DNA from: Myrmaecium sp. VS I D KN 1
Lineage: Eukaryota; Ascomycota; Dothideomycetes; Valsariales; Valsariaceae
Assembly: GCA_019775845.1 (NCBI GenBank)
Contig: JADQAV010000047.1
Coordinates: 62,001-126,000, forward strand
Direction: 5' to 3'
Length of the DNA stretch: 64,000 nucleotides
Shown: in pieces, positions 52,516-64,000 of the stretch
Layout: every line of letters begins with the position of its first letter
Position numbering within the stretch: the first letter of the stretch is position 1
The notes under the pieces: model-generated
The model's database searches: none
The model's input: only the letters and a program-made list of their open reading frames with translations
Told to the model about the DNA's origin: nothing
Position numbers and translations under genes: made by a program

Positions 52516-55500
52516 ATGAGCGGACCAAATCAGAATGGCCCAAGTTGGCGTAATAATCCATTCAGTAGAAATGTGGCCTCTCAGACACCTCTGCCTTCCA
52601 CCGGCCACGTAAGACCGAAATCGATGATCGTATCTTCACCACTCTCCTCTCAGCCGACAGGCCATGTCCGCAATCAGTCACTCAACTTCGGCGGCTCTGC
52701 TACGCTTTCCCGGGCCGACTCAACCCGGATTCGTTCGAATTCGAATCGGATCAGTACACCGGCTGGAACATTTGCCCCGCAATTTATCAAGACGGAGGAG
52801 GCCCACGATGCTCCCGAGAGGATATCTGGAATCGAGGGCGAAAACGATTTCTCGGGGAAGAAATATGTTTGGCTCAAAGATCCGACAGTAGCCTTCGTGA
52901 AAGGTTGGATCGTCGAAGAGCTGGACAATGGACGTCTACTAGTACAATGCGATGATGGCAGTGTAAGGTGTTCCAGTCGATTGAGCGCATTACCGACCTA
53001 ACACGCACAACAGCAACGTGAGGTCGACTCGGATAATGTCGACAAGGTCAATCCCGCAAAATTTGACAAGGCGGGCGATATGGCCGAACTTACGCACCTT
53101 AACGAACCGTCCGTGGTCTACAATTTGCAAATGAGATACCAGTCCGACCTGATTTACACCTACTCTGGGCTTTTCTTGGTCACCGTTAACCCGTACTGCC
53201 CTTTACCAATCTATAGCAAGGACTACGTCAACATGTACAAAGGAAGAAGTCGGGAAGAGACAAGTCCCCATATCTTTGCCATGGCCGATGAAGCATTCCG
53301 GAACCTGGTCGAAGAAGGAACTAATCAAAGTATTCTGGTGACGGGAGAATCAGGTGCCGGAAAGACCGAAAACACAAAAAAGGTCATTCAGTATCTGGCA
53401 GCGGTCGCCACTACGGACAACACTCCTCGGCGAAAGTCTGGAGGCCATTTATCGAACCTATCGGAACAGATTTTGAGAGCGAATCCCATCCTCGAGGCCT
53501 TCGGTAATGCCCAAACTGTCCGCAACAACAATTCCTCGAGATTTGGGAAGTTCATTCGGATTGAGTTTACTCGCTCTGGTCAGATTGCAGGAGCTTATGT
53601 CGACTGGTATCTCCTGGAAAAGTCTAGAGTGGTTCGGTTAAATTCGAATGAACGCAACTACCACGTATTTTATCAGTTGTTACGGGGAGCTGACGAGCAA
53701 TTGAAAAAGGATCTGGCTCTCAGTGGTATGGACATCAAGGACTTCGTCTACACACGGCAAGGCAATGATACGATCAGTGGCGTCAGTGATGTGGATGAAT
53801 GGAATGCCCTCATCGAGGCGTTCCACATTATGAACTTCTCGGATGAGGAGCAAATCTCCATCCTTCGCACTATAGCCTGCGTCTTGCACTTGGGCAATAT
53901 TCCAGTAGCAAAGGAAAGCTTACGCGCTGATCAAGCTGCCATACCGGCGGATGGAACCGCAAAAGTCCGAACGGCATGTCGACTGCTCGGCATACCTGTG
54001 GAGCCCTTTCTGAAAGCTCTGTTGCATCCCAGAGTGAAGGCAGGCAGAGAATGGGTAGAGAAAGTGCAGACTCCCGAGCAAGTCAGTCTTGCTTTGGACG
54101 CCTTGGCCAAAGGTATATACGAGCGCGGTTTCGGTGATCTTGTTGACCGCATAAACCGTCAACTTGATCAGTCTGGCTCTGGACTGGACGACTCGCACTT
54201 CATTGGAGTTCTCGATATCGCCGGTTTTGAGATCTTTGAGGAAAACAGCTTCGAACAGCTCTGCATCAATTACACGAACGAGAAGTTACAGCAGTTCTTC
54301 AACCATCACATGTTCGTTCTCGAGCAAGAGGAGTATGCTCGCGAGCAGATTGAGTGGAAATTCATCGATTTCGGTCGGGATTTGCAACCCACCATTGATC
54401 TGATCGAGCTTTCGAATCCTATTGGTATCTTCTCTTGCCTCGACGAAGATTCCGTCATGCCGAAAGCCACTGACAAGTCATTTACCGAGAAACTCCATTC
54501 TCTGTGGGATCGGAAATCGCCAAAATACCGCCGTTCTCTTCTGACCCAAGGTTTCATGCTCACTCATTACGCTTCAGAAGTGGAGTATTCAACCGAGGGC
54601 TGGCTGGAGAAGAATAAGGATCCGCTTAATGATAATGTGACCCGCCTCCTTGCCTCCTCATCCAACAAGCACATAGCTCACCTTTTCGCCGACTGTGCAG
54701 AGCCGGAAGATGTATTTGGTGCTGGCCGAAGCCGGGTCAAGAAGGGGCTGTTCAGAACCGTTGCCCAGAGGCACAAGGAGCAGCTTTCCACGCTGATGAG
54801 CCAGCTCCACTCCACCCACCCTCACTTTGTACGTTGTATCCTGCCAAACCATAAGAAAAAGCCCAAGCAGTTCAGTGCGCCTCTCGTTCTGGATCAGCTC
54901 AGGTGCAACGGTGTGCTCGAGGGTATTCGCATAGCCCGAACCGGTTTCCCCAACCGGCTTCCATTCACCGAGTTCCGCCAGCGATATGAGGTTCTCTGCA
55001 GGGACATGCCAAAGGGATACCTCGATGGGCAGGTCGCTGCAACGATGATTCTAGAGAAACTGAACATGGATAAATCTTACTACAGAGTCGGTCTAACCAA
55101 AGTCTTCTTCAGAGCCGGCGTGCTCGCTGAACTTGAAGAGCAACGTGATGGCCTCATCAGGGAGATTATGTGTCGGTTCCAATCCGTTGCCCGCGGGTTC
55201 ATACAACGTCGCATTGCACACAAACGTCTATACCGTGCCGAAGCTACTCGGATCATTAAGCGCAATTTCCAGGTTTACCTCGACCTCCAAGCTAATCCCT
55301 GGTGGAAACTCTACGTTAGGATGAAGCCCATGCTGGGAGCTACGAGGCAGGCTGCTGAGGTCAAGAAGCGTGAGGAGATCATACAGAGTCTCGGCGAGAA
55401 AATCAAGCAGGAAGCTGAGGAACGACAGCGCTTGGAGGAGGAGCGCAGACGCGCAGAAGCGGACGTTCAGCGCATCCAAAAGACCCTTGAAAGCGAACGA

Positions 55501-58500
55501 GCGCTTGCTTTAGACAAAGAGGAGATCTTCAAACGTCTACAGCTTCGCGAGGCTGAACTGACGGAAAAGCTTACTGGGGCCATTGAGGATCAAGAGAAGC
55601 TGGAGGATCAGCTCGATGAGCTTGTGGACGCTAAAAAGGCGGCCGAAGAGCAAGTTGAGCTCTTTCGTAGAGAGCTCGAGCAGGCTGGCGAGATAGTCAG
55701 CAAGCTTGAGCATGAGAAGCAGGATCTTCTTGAGCACGCTGCCCAGCTGAATGCGCAGGTGGTGGAAATGGAAAGGGCCCGTTCTCAGCGATCGGAGGCC
55801 GAAGAAAAGCTATCTGAAGAGGTGAACATGCTAAAGAGCCACCTGGCTCTTAAAGAGCGCAAGCTGCAGGATCTGGAGGAAAAAATACTCAAGACCGATC
55901 AGGAGTTAGACATCAAGCTCGCAGCGTCGGACAAGGAACTCTCGAACACGAAAGCACAGCTGACAGAGTTGATCAACGAGAATCGACATGTTCGCCAACA
56001 ATTGTCTGAACTGTCCTCCACAACTACAAGCTATGAAGACCTGATCAGACAAAAGGAGAGTGAGCTCGCCATTCTCAGGGCCGATCTCAAGAACTACGAA
56101 TCTGATAGAGCCATATTCGACGAAGAAAAACGCTCACTGGCAGCCAAGCACGACGAGCTGCAGAACCGATTGCGGGAGGCCAAAGCCGAGGTGGAAGCCC
56201 TACGTTCCCAACAAGTTCAAATCGAACGCGAGGCTGCTGATGTAAAGAGACTTCTTGATGAGAAGATATCTGAAGATGCCGAAGTTAGTCAGAGCCGGAA
56301 GATGCTCGAAACCCAAATCGAGGATCTCAAGGCACAGCTCTTCCAGGTCCAGACTGACCTCAGCCGTGAAAGACAATCCAGAGATGACGTTGAGATGCTT
56401 GGTGAACATAAGTACAACACCCTCAAACGCGACTATGATGCTCTTAAAGAAGCGAAGATCACCATCGAAAAGGAGATGTATGCACAGCAAGATAGTCTTC
56501 GACGAGCGAATGAGGCCAAGGTTTCTGCCGAGAAGGAACGCAAGGAGTATCAGAATGAGCTGCGCAGCCTTCGTGAAAGCTACCTGAAGCTTCAAGAGCA
56601 AAGGCTTGAGGAAGATATGGTGGCTGAACGTGCGGCGTTGCGGCTGGCTAATGATCGTCAAGCTGCAATGCGCACCGAGATCGAAGAAAGGGACAAGCAG
56701 CTGGACGAGCTCAGCGCCGAACGCGATCGTCTTGCGGATCAAGTACAAGGGCTAACCCAAATGATTGCCGACTCCGATATGTACAAGCTGCGACATGATC
56801 AAGAAAAAGACCGTCTCGAGCGCGAGCTCGTCACAGTCAAGGGTCGCCTGGCCGCATCGGAGAACGACAACCGTGCTTTGCTCAATAAGATCCAGCAGAA
56901 AAATCTCGACATTGCCAGAACGAATTCTCGTGCCAGCGACTCCAATCGGGCCCGCATTTCGCAGCTCACCAAGGAGAAGGGCAAGCTTGAAGAAGAGAAT
57001 AAGAGTCTATACCAACAGCTAGAGGATGCGCAGATAGCTATCACTTCTCTGGAGAAGCAAAAGGAGAAGCTGTCGCTCAACTTGGAAGACCTCACCCACG
57101 AAGTGGCTCGCGAGCACAAGACGAGCCGTAACGCGGAGAAGGCTTCATCGACCATCAACCTTCAGCTGGCTGAAGCCAACCGTAAGCTCGAGACAGAGAG
57201 GCAGTTGCGTACTCAAGCTCAGGCAAATACACGTACCATCCAAGCTGCATTGGATAACGTCAACAAGGAGCTGGCTGAATGCCACCAGCAGCTTGTCCTC
57301 CTCCGTAAGGTGTTCGACCCGGAAGCTGCGGATGTCACCATCTCGTACGAGGCCGCCAAACCCGAGATCAACAAGGCAGTCGATGTCGCCCGGAAGTTGG
57401 AAGAGGTTCGACAGGCTCTGCGGGTTGCTACTGAGCGTTATCAAACTGCGGAGGCACAACTGGCTGAACTGCGGGATCGACACGAGGAGGAGCTGACAGA
57501 GATGGATACTCGGCACGCAAACTCTAAGAGGGCGTTGCTTGAGGAAATGAATTCAAGTCAGCTCAACCAAGTGCATTCCCGTCAGTCGCCTGTTCACTTA
57601 CGCAAAGAAGCAGAGATTAGACGTCCCTACTCGGCGGTGCATACGCCTACGAACCAGCGGCATATCAGCAACGCGACAACAACCTCTGCTCGCTCCGACC
57701 GAACCGTTGACACGGTTACGATGACCAACCGCATGGACCTTGCCGCTGAGCTCGAGCTCGTGCAGAACCAGCTCCAGATAGCGGAGATGAAGAACCGCCA
57801 TCTGCAGAGCCAGATCGATCGTTCGCCTGTGAAGAGCGTCCCTGAAGACAGTCCGTCAGTGCGCCGCATGCAGAAGTTGGAAAAAGTCAATTTCCAGCTG
57901 CAAGACCAACTTGACGACTCGGCAAAGAAGATCTCAACATTGGAGGCGAGCATCCGTTCTAACCAGTTCACGCTCAAGGACGCTCAGATGAAGTCACACG
58001 AAGAACTCTATGACGTTATCAGCTCCCAGGAACAATCAAGAAGGTCCCTCCTACAAGCTCATAACCATGCGGTTACTGAGCTCGCCGATGCGAAAACAGC
58101 GTTCGATGACATTAAGCAGGCCAAGGTAGCTGTGGAGGCGGAGCTTAGGGAAGTGAAGTCAGAGCTGGAAGAAATCACTTATGAGCGCGAGCAGGAACTG
58201 GCCAGCCATAACCAGCTGCTGCAAGAGTTTGCAGACCTCCAGATCCGATTGGACAGTGAAACATCAAGACTCGTGGACGTTACGTCAAGCATGAACCTCT
58301 ACAAGAGCCGTGCTGATGAGTACTTCAGCAAGCTTGAGCAGGCTGAGATCGCAGTGCTGAAGGCATCTCGCGCGGAGCAGTTCGCAAAGAGTCAGGCACG
58401 TGAAGCCGAGGAGACATGTGCCGCCATCATGGCTGAGCGGAAGCAGATGGATGCCACTATAGAAGATCTCCAACGCCAAGCCCACCGCTATGAAGAGCGC

Positions 58501-59905
58501 ATCGAGGACCTTTCGGCCGATCTGGAAGGTGCCTTGCAAACGAAGAAGCGTCTGCAAAATGAACTGGAGGACTACCGTAGCCAGCGGGCAAACGATCTTG
58601 AAGACAAGGAGCAATCAATGGAGCAGACTCGCAAAAAGTACCAGAGCGAACTTTCTACCCTGTCCAACGAGCTCAGCGTTGAACGAGAAAACGTCATCCG
58701 CGTTCGTGAGGAGAATGGCCGTCTTCGCGAGGAGATCGAAGAGCTCCGCAGCAAATGGGATGACGAAGTCCTCAACAGTTCTACTTGGGCGAAAGAAAAG
58801 AGCAGGCTGGATATGACGCTTCAGGACGTGACTGCATCCCGCGAAGAGGCGGTGAACGCGCACAATGAGGCACAGAGCAAGGTGATTAGCCTGCTTTCCC
58901 AGGTCCGAACCCTGCGCACGAATATGGAGGATGTCACTGCCGAGCGTGACATGTTAATCAAGGAGAAAAAGGGCCTGGAGAACAGGTTGAAGGAAGCGGC
59001 TGAGCGACTGGATGAACTTTCGCGCTCGGAAAGTCCTTCAATGCGCAGTGCGGCTGCTGTGGATCGCGAACTGCTCGAACTGAAGAACGGTTTGGCACAG
59101 CAAGAGGATGTCGCTCAGGCAGCGGTAGGCAAGATGAGACGAGCAGAAGCTCTTGCACAGGAGCTTCAAAAGGATATTCAAGGTGAACGGGAACTGAACG
59201 TGCAGCTGCATAAGGACAAGGCCGCGCTTGAAAAGAGCGTCAAGGATCTGCAGCTCCGCCTAGTTGATCTGGAGACCAAGGGGTATTCCTCCGTTAGCCA
59301 CGACGTTCGATTCTTGAACACGCGCATCCAAGAGGTAAGCAAGATCCATGATGGAAGGCATACTCAGAAGACGTGAAGCTAATTTATGTAAACAGCTGGA
59401 GAAGGCGCTTGAAAAGGCCGAGACCACGCGCAGCGCTGAAGCGCGGAATGTCCGCAATGTAGACCGTACCGTCCGCGACCTCCAAAGCCAGATCGAGCGG
59501 CGTGAGAAGCAAAACACGCAACTTGCCGATGACCTCACCAAGGCCCGCGACAAGATCTCGAATCTCCTCGCCACCATCGACGAGCTCCAGTCCAGCGACT
59601 CCGCAAACCAGCTTGCTGCTAAGAGGGCCGAGCGCGAGCTGCGGGAAGAGCGGGAAAAGAGCCTCCGTATGGAACGAGAGCTCGAGGGGTGGAAAGGATT
59701 GAGGATGGAGCGGCGCAGCGTATTGGGCATCCCCGGTCCTGGCAGCGATGCGGGGGATGCCAGGTCCCGTCGAGGTAGCTCCATGGGCCCGGTATCTGGG
59801 GAAGCGGCGGAGTTTGGGGCCGGCTTGAGGCCGCCGACTAGCGAGAGCAAGGGCAGCATTCGCGGTCTGAACCGGAGAGTCAGCGCTACGAAGGGCTTTC
59901 TATGA
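52516..59905 (+). CDS. myoB: Class II myosin heavy chain (conventional, cytokinesis/septation)
   Basis: This is the actin motor for septum formation. The exons are 52516-52962, 53014-59334 and 59396-59905; the product is 2,425 aa. Order of parts: a Ser-rich head extension (1-115), an SH3-like N-domain (KKYVWLKD...), the motor with P-loop GESGAGKT (260-267), switch I NNNSSRFGKF, switch II DIAGFEIFEENSFEQ and LRCNGVLEGIRI, then one clear IQ motif near 871 (FQSVARGFIQRR) and a second degenerate one. WWKLYVRMKPML marks the lever-tail junction of class II. From ~930 to ~2350 it is an almost unbroken coiled coil, interrupted at ~1515-1580 by a Ser/Thr-rich non-helical break, and it ends in a disordered basic tail. 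The tail is longer than in animal nonmuscle myosin II, as is usual in filamentous fungi. Confidence 0.96.
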
Positions 59906-61116
59906 GAGACAGGCGGGTTCGTTACTTTGATTTTAGAGGCATGGCGTTCGGTGGCGTAAAAGCAGGGAGTCGCATGATTTTGGGCAAAGGGGGGAGGGGG
60001 TTCCCGGAGTACTCCTCGTTTTCTTTCTGTTCGCTTTCTTTTGAGGACTGTATTTGTTTTTTTTTTTTTTGTTTTTTGTTTATTTCTTTTCTTCTCTGTC
60101 TCTTTCGACGCGTCGCGGATACCACTTTATTCCAAGCGTTCGCGTCTGTTCGGGGAGGGGGAGGGGAAAAGGGCTTGGGAATGGGAATGGCACCTGGTTG
60201 GGAAGGCTACACACATACATTCATGTTGGTGGACTGGGAGGGGGGGAACCGGTTTCACGAGTCCTTGGTTTCGCTTTTCGGGGGGGGTTTTTTTGATGTT
60301 GTTACGTTTCATGAAACACGTTATGACGTTTGTTATGACTTCCTCCTCGCCCGTATTCGGCTTTGATTCCTCGTGTAGTGGATGCCCCATGCGATGATGT
60401 CTCAACACCCATCGAGCAACCTCCTGGCTTCGCCGTGACCAGCAGCGTACTTCATGTAAGGCTATTGCCTGCGGGATAAATCATTACTCGCAAGGGCTGA
60501 TCATATAAATCATGCGAGTGAAAGCATCTTACGTTGGTTTAAATTTTTTTAAATTTCTCTTTTATTCTATTTTCAACTTTTCCCTCGAAGGAAGTCCTCA
60601 TATACACTCGTCTCGTTTCGGTCGGCACACCGAACCAACCCTTTAATTATGCTTAAACAAAGAGAAGCATTGACTATAATTGACCTGGAGCGATCGGCCT
60701 CTGTACGACTTTATCAGCAAGGCTTTCAGGTTTCACTGTTAGTAACATGTAAAAAGCTGTACCGGATCTCACAGCGTCATGAACAGACTTTCGTCTTAGC
60801 GTGATCCAGCCCATCGTTCTGGCACTTGAGAGCACAGGCATCTTATGTATGAGACAAAAAAGGCCTGTTGCTCCACAATAAGGCTTGGATATCAAATTGA
60901 CACTTAATTAAAGAGCAACATTTGGAACGTCGACTCTAGAGCACGCTGCCATTGAGAATCAGTATTGGCTCCGGCGAAATGTATATAAATAATCTACTCT
61001 GAAGGATATCTAAAAATAAACAAAGGAAAAAAAAAAGAACGTTGTGTCGCGAGCGAAGGGTATCAAATATATACAGTGAAGAAAAGACTCTCATGGCCTC
61101 CGCCGCTCTCTCCAGG
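59906..61116. other. Intergenic between convergent genes, 1.2 kb
   Basis: This is the 3' flank of the myosin gene (T-rich at 60055-60120, G-runs at 60150-60290) and of PFA5 (-). An A run lies at 61026-61037. No gene is seen. Confidence 0.6.
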
Positions 61117-62383
61117 CTAATAACCCTCCCTAGGCCCTCGAGACCTACCGTTTCTCTCACTCCGATGACTCGATCGCCGTCTCCGTTGCTCCTTCCGCCC
61201 GTGTCCCTTCACTGGATCCTTCAGCGGGCGTAGAAGTCCCGCTTCCGCTTTCATCCGGCGAAGCGCCGGTCCCCACTCGAACTCACCGTCGCCTCGGTCG
61301 TGGTTGGTGCATGGCGAGTACTTGAGGGGAAGGAGCCAGTCGTACCACCGATCTCCCAAGACAGACTTGAAATTACGCCACACCCCCAGGTCCCACGGGT
61401 TCTCGCCGGCTCGAGTTTGGAGGATCCGGTAGGTGCGGCCGCCGGGAGCGAGGGCGATGCGCTGCTCGTCTTCCGGGCCCGCTTCGGACCCTTCGGTAGG
61501 GGTTAGGACGTAATCTACCAGGACGGCGATGTGGTACACCTGTCGGCCTTTGTTGAGGTTTTCGATGGTAGTCAAGTTGTGGGAGAGCATCTGTAAACTG
61601 CTCCCGAGCATGCCACCGGCAAACAGTGAAAATAACCCGGCCATCCCAAGGGTAACAGCCCAGTGAACGTCGACGCCAAGATTCTTCTGTCGGAGTACTT
61701 AGCGAGCTGATATTGTAGCCGACCAGACGGAGCACTGCAAACCTTGTTTTTCCGTTCATTGAGCAAGATGGCCACCGTGATCAGGGTGAAAGTGGTAAGG
61801 AGGAAGGCGTAAAAGCAGAATTGGATGAAGAATTTGTAGTTCGTCTCCGACACGATCCCGCCCACCCAGGGGCAGAAGTGATCCATTCGGCGCACGCAGC
61901 GGTCGATGTCGCTGCAGTGGTGGGTCCGGTCCGGCTTCCAGCATTCGCACTTGCTACACCACAGCGGCTTGCCCTGCCAATCGCACACGAACGCATCCTT
62001 GTCGTAGAAGTAGCTGAGCCCGCTGCCCTTCTCGCGGTCGTGACCGCACGGTATCAGCCCGGGATCGCAGCGGACGAGGTAGAGGATCCGGAAGTAGGTG
62101 GTCGCGGTGAAGAATAGGAAGAGGAAGTAGAGGACGAGGACCGCGATCCCGGCGCCACGCCGCGGGTCGATGTGGTACGAGGCGGTCGGGGCGAGGAGAT
62201 AATGCACTGCGCGCGGTCAGTCTCGTGGAGCCCCCACGCATTCTTTCCATTCCCATTCAACTCACCTGCGATCTTTACAACCACGACCCAGGTCGCATAG
62301 CCAATGATGCCTATGAGGACCAGGGGGACGACGATGGCAGCGTAGCGGTTGACGACCTTTTGGCGATCCGCCGGACTGGACAT
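61117..62383 (-). CDS. PFA5: Palmitoyltransferase Pfa5 (DHHC family, DHFC variant)
   Basis: This enzyme S-acylates membrane proteins. The exons are 62266-62383, 61743-62206 and 61117-61686; the product is 383 aa. TM1 is at ~12-35 (VVPLVLIGIIGYATWVVVV) and TM2 at ~58-80. The Cys-rich domain starts at WCSKCECWKPDRTHHC (~122) and ends in MDHFCPW, so the active motif is Asp148-His149-Phe150-Cys151 in place of DHHC; the cysteine nucleophile is kept. Two further TM segments follow (FFIQFCFYAFLLTTFTLITVAIL and AVTLGMAGLFSLFAGGML). The C-terminal NPWDLGVWRNFKSVLG fits the TTxE/NP-type tail seen in Pfa5 homologues. The C-terminus is Arg-rich. The start at 62383 gives a compact N-terminus; an in-frame ATG at 62437 would add 18 residues. 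Confidence 0.9.
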
Positions 62384-63674
62384 CAAAAGGCTGCTGAGGG
62401 GATCGGAGGTAGTAGCGCACTCGACGCCTGCTACCACCGCGGACCCGAGAACATAGAGAAGAGGAACGTGTAGAGCGTCTCAATGGTTCGGTCGCAGGAC
62501 GCAAGTACAGTATCTGTAAGGTGTGGAGTTGGTGTTGAGACCCTGGTCGTCTGTCTGAGAGGTCGTAACCCGTAGTGGTTCGTACAGGGGGAGGCGGCGC
62601 GAAGGATCTCTCAGATCCGGGGAGGGCTGCGCGCAGGGTGGCCGACGTCACTTGGCCAAAGCTTGCTGTTCATCCCCATCTCTTTCACAGCTTCGACCTC
62701 AGCCTTGAAGCGTAGGCAGGATACCTCTGGATATCGCCATGCGCGGTGTTTTCGACCTGCCAAAAGCATGCCACCTGCGGATATCATCTTCTAGCCCATT
62801 GGGAAAAGTGATGAACAACGCATTCCCCCTTCAGCCTTTTAAATATCCCACAAAGAACTCAGATAAAAGTCGGTATAAATATCGTTAATATGAACCGAGA
62901 ACCCATGCCTACTCTCACGCTCCGCAAAAACCGTCCCCGTGGTGTTACAGAGAGCATTCAAAACTCCCACCCACCTATCCCGAGTAATAACATTGCGTAT
63001 CCTCAATGCCCCAGAAAACACTCAGTGCTTCCCAATCCCACACTCACTCCACTTACACAACCCTGTAGAACGGTGAACCTCGACCACGAACCAGTACATA
63101 GACCTAGGTGCATATCAGCCAGTCATTCATGGCTAAGCCAACGACCCCTTCCCAGAACAAAATGCGAGTTTTACAAGATAGAATGATGCTAAAGGGAGAG
63201 AAACGAAGAGTATGAGGGAGACGAACGAACAGGGATATGCTATCCTACTGCTAGCGAAAAAATAACTTGCACGGAACATGTAACAGACTTGGGCTCGTCT
63301 CGAGATCGGTAAGGATCTTAAGAATCCTAGGCGAAGAAGGAAAGGGCCCCGGGTACCCACCATAGGATAGAGTCCTATTGCATGTGCAAGGCAATGATCT
63401 CATGTCCATTGACGAAGGCCTCAGAAGATCAACAGCATTGCCATCCCAGGTCAGGACCGACCCTCCCTAGATTGTGAGAGAGAACAGAGAGAACCGATGC
63501 AGAATCAGTGGCCTAGTAGTTCAGTATATACACAAGCTCCCTTTTGCCCTCCTCTCCTGGTAGTAAAAGCCATCCATCACAACACATCACATCACTCAGC
63601 ACCATCCATCCCTCCTCTCCGATACCACAGGTAGTAGTTTTTTCAAACTGCGAAAAGGCGCGTGGAGAAACGAT
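62384..63674. other. Intergenic, 1.3 kb
   Basis: This holds the promoter of PFA5 (-) and the 3' flank of the ATP synthase OSCP gene (-). No coding frame with support is seen. Confidence 0.6.
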
Positions 63675-64000
63675 CTACAACTGGTCCTGGAGGAGCTTGT
63701 TCAGCCTGGCCAGCTTGGCGGACACGCTGAGGTCGATCGTCCTGTCGCCGATCTCGACGATGAGACCGCCACGGATGTCGGGGTTGACCTGTTTTTGGAT
63801 CGGGATCAATCGGATGCTCAATGTTTACGATACTGTGAAGGGGCTCTCGTACCTTGGGGACAACCTTGAGCTTCTTGCCCTGGCCGACGTACTGGGACTT
63901 GGAGACGGCGTTCTGGAGGCGGTTGAGGGTCTTGTTGTCAAGAGGCTGCGAACCGCATTAGCAAGTCATAGGTCTAACGGCCATTGTCCTCTCAGACGCG
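63675..64000 (-). CDS. ATP5: ATP synthase subunit OSCP (Atp5), C-terminal part, cut by the window end
   Basis: The peripheral-stalk subunit OSCP joins F1 to the stalk of mitochondrial ATP synthase. The last two exons are visible: 63853-63945 and 63675-63788, separated by a 64-nt GT-AG intron. A further intron begins upstream of 63945 (branch GCTAAT, acceptor TTCGCAG) and runs past the window edge, so most of the gene is outside. The translated part reads PLDNKTLNRLQNAV...VGQGKKLKVVPK|VNPDIRGGLIVEIGD...DLSVSAKLARLNKLLQDQL, which matches the C-terminal half of OSCP, including the GGLIVEIGD strand. Codon use is strongly C-ending, as expected for an abundant protein. Confidence 0.95.

Overview
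The window is nuclear DNA from a filamentous ascomycete (Pezizomycotina; Eurotiomycetes is my best guess, not proven). It has about 24 dense protein genes on both strands. Introns are mostly 48-100 nt with GT..CTAAC/CTGAC..AG signals. Typical fungal families are present: Zn2Cys6 regulator, MFS porters, a ~2,400-residue class II myosin, Pfa5, and a Red1-type zinc-finger protein. I see no transposon, LTR element, CRISPR array or bacterial operon. Gene models were built by hand from splice signals and reading-frame continuity; I could run no search or alignment.

Layout. 1-1721: no protein gene, but a run of short hairpins ending in a T tract. 1722-3583: HMG-CoA lyase (-) and a GFA/CENP-V-fold protein (+), divergent. 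4240-5963: allantoate-permease-family MFS. 6626-10624: 1,301-residue disordered protein resembling an eisosome Seg1 scaffold (-), with a 14-codon first exon. 11999-13111: YeeE/YedE-type sulfur transporter. 13670-14519: ribosomal protein S6. 15233-18805: mitochondrial Phe-tRNA synthetase (-) and mitochondrial dicarboxylate carrier (+), divergent; the carrier needs a 5-nt microexon.

19721-27996: a coherent accessory block with a Zn2Cys6 regulator (-), an SDR (+), a D-2-hydroxyacid dehydrogenase (+) and a sugar-porter MFS (+). CreA-like SYGGRG sites lie in all three promoters. This is the best candidate for an undescribed catabolic cluster, perhaps for a keto-sugar or sugar acid.

30145-33136: arginine/acid-rich protein with a DUF8035-like end; its second exon is open in two frames chosen by alternative acceptors. 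33958-34030: tRNA-Asn(GTT). 34502-35064: MARVEL four-TM protein (-). 36565-37862: mitochondrial arabinitol/sorbose-type SDR (-). 39184-40509: tail-anchored inositol polyphosphate 5-phosphatase. 43329-43622: small Cys-rich protein. 44988-46628: TRAPP Trs20/sedlin (-) and mitoribosomal mL60 (+). 47585-51684: Red1/ZFC3H1-type nuclear RNA-surveillance protein (-) with a GC-AG intron. 52516-59905: class II myosin. 61117-62383: Pfa5 palmitoyltransferase with DHFC (-). 63675 to the window end: C-terminal part of ATP synthase OSCP (-).

Most of the window is housekeeping: five of its genes encode mitochondrial proteins by family (MSF1, DIC1, mL60, OSCP, HMG-CoA lyase). The accessory character is concentrated at 19.7-28.0 kb.
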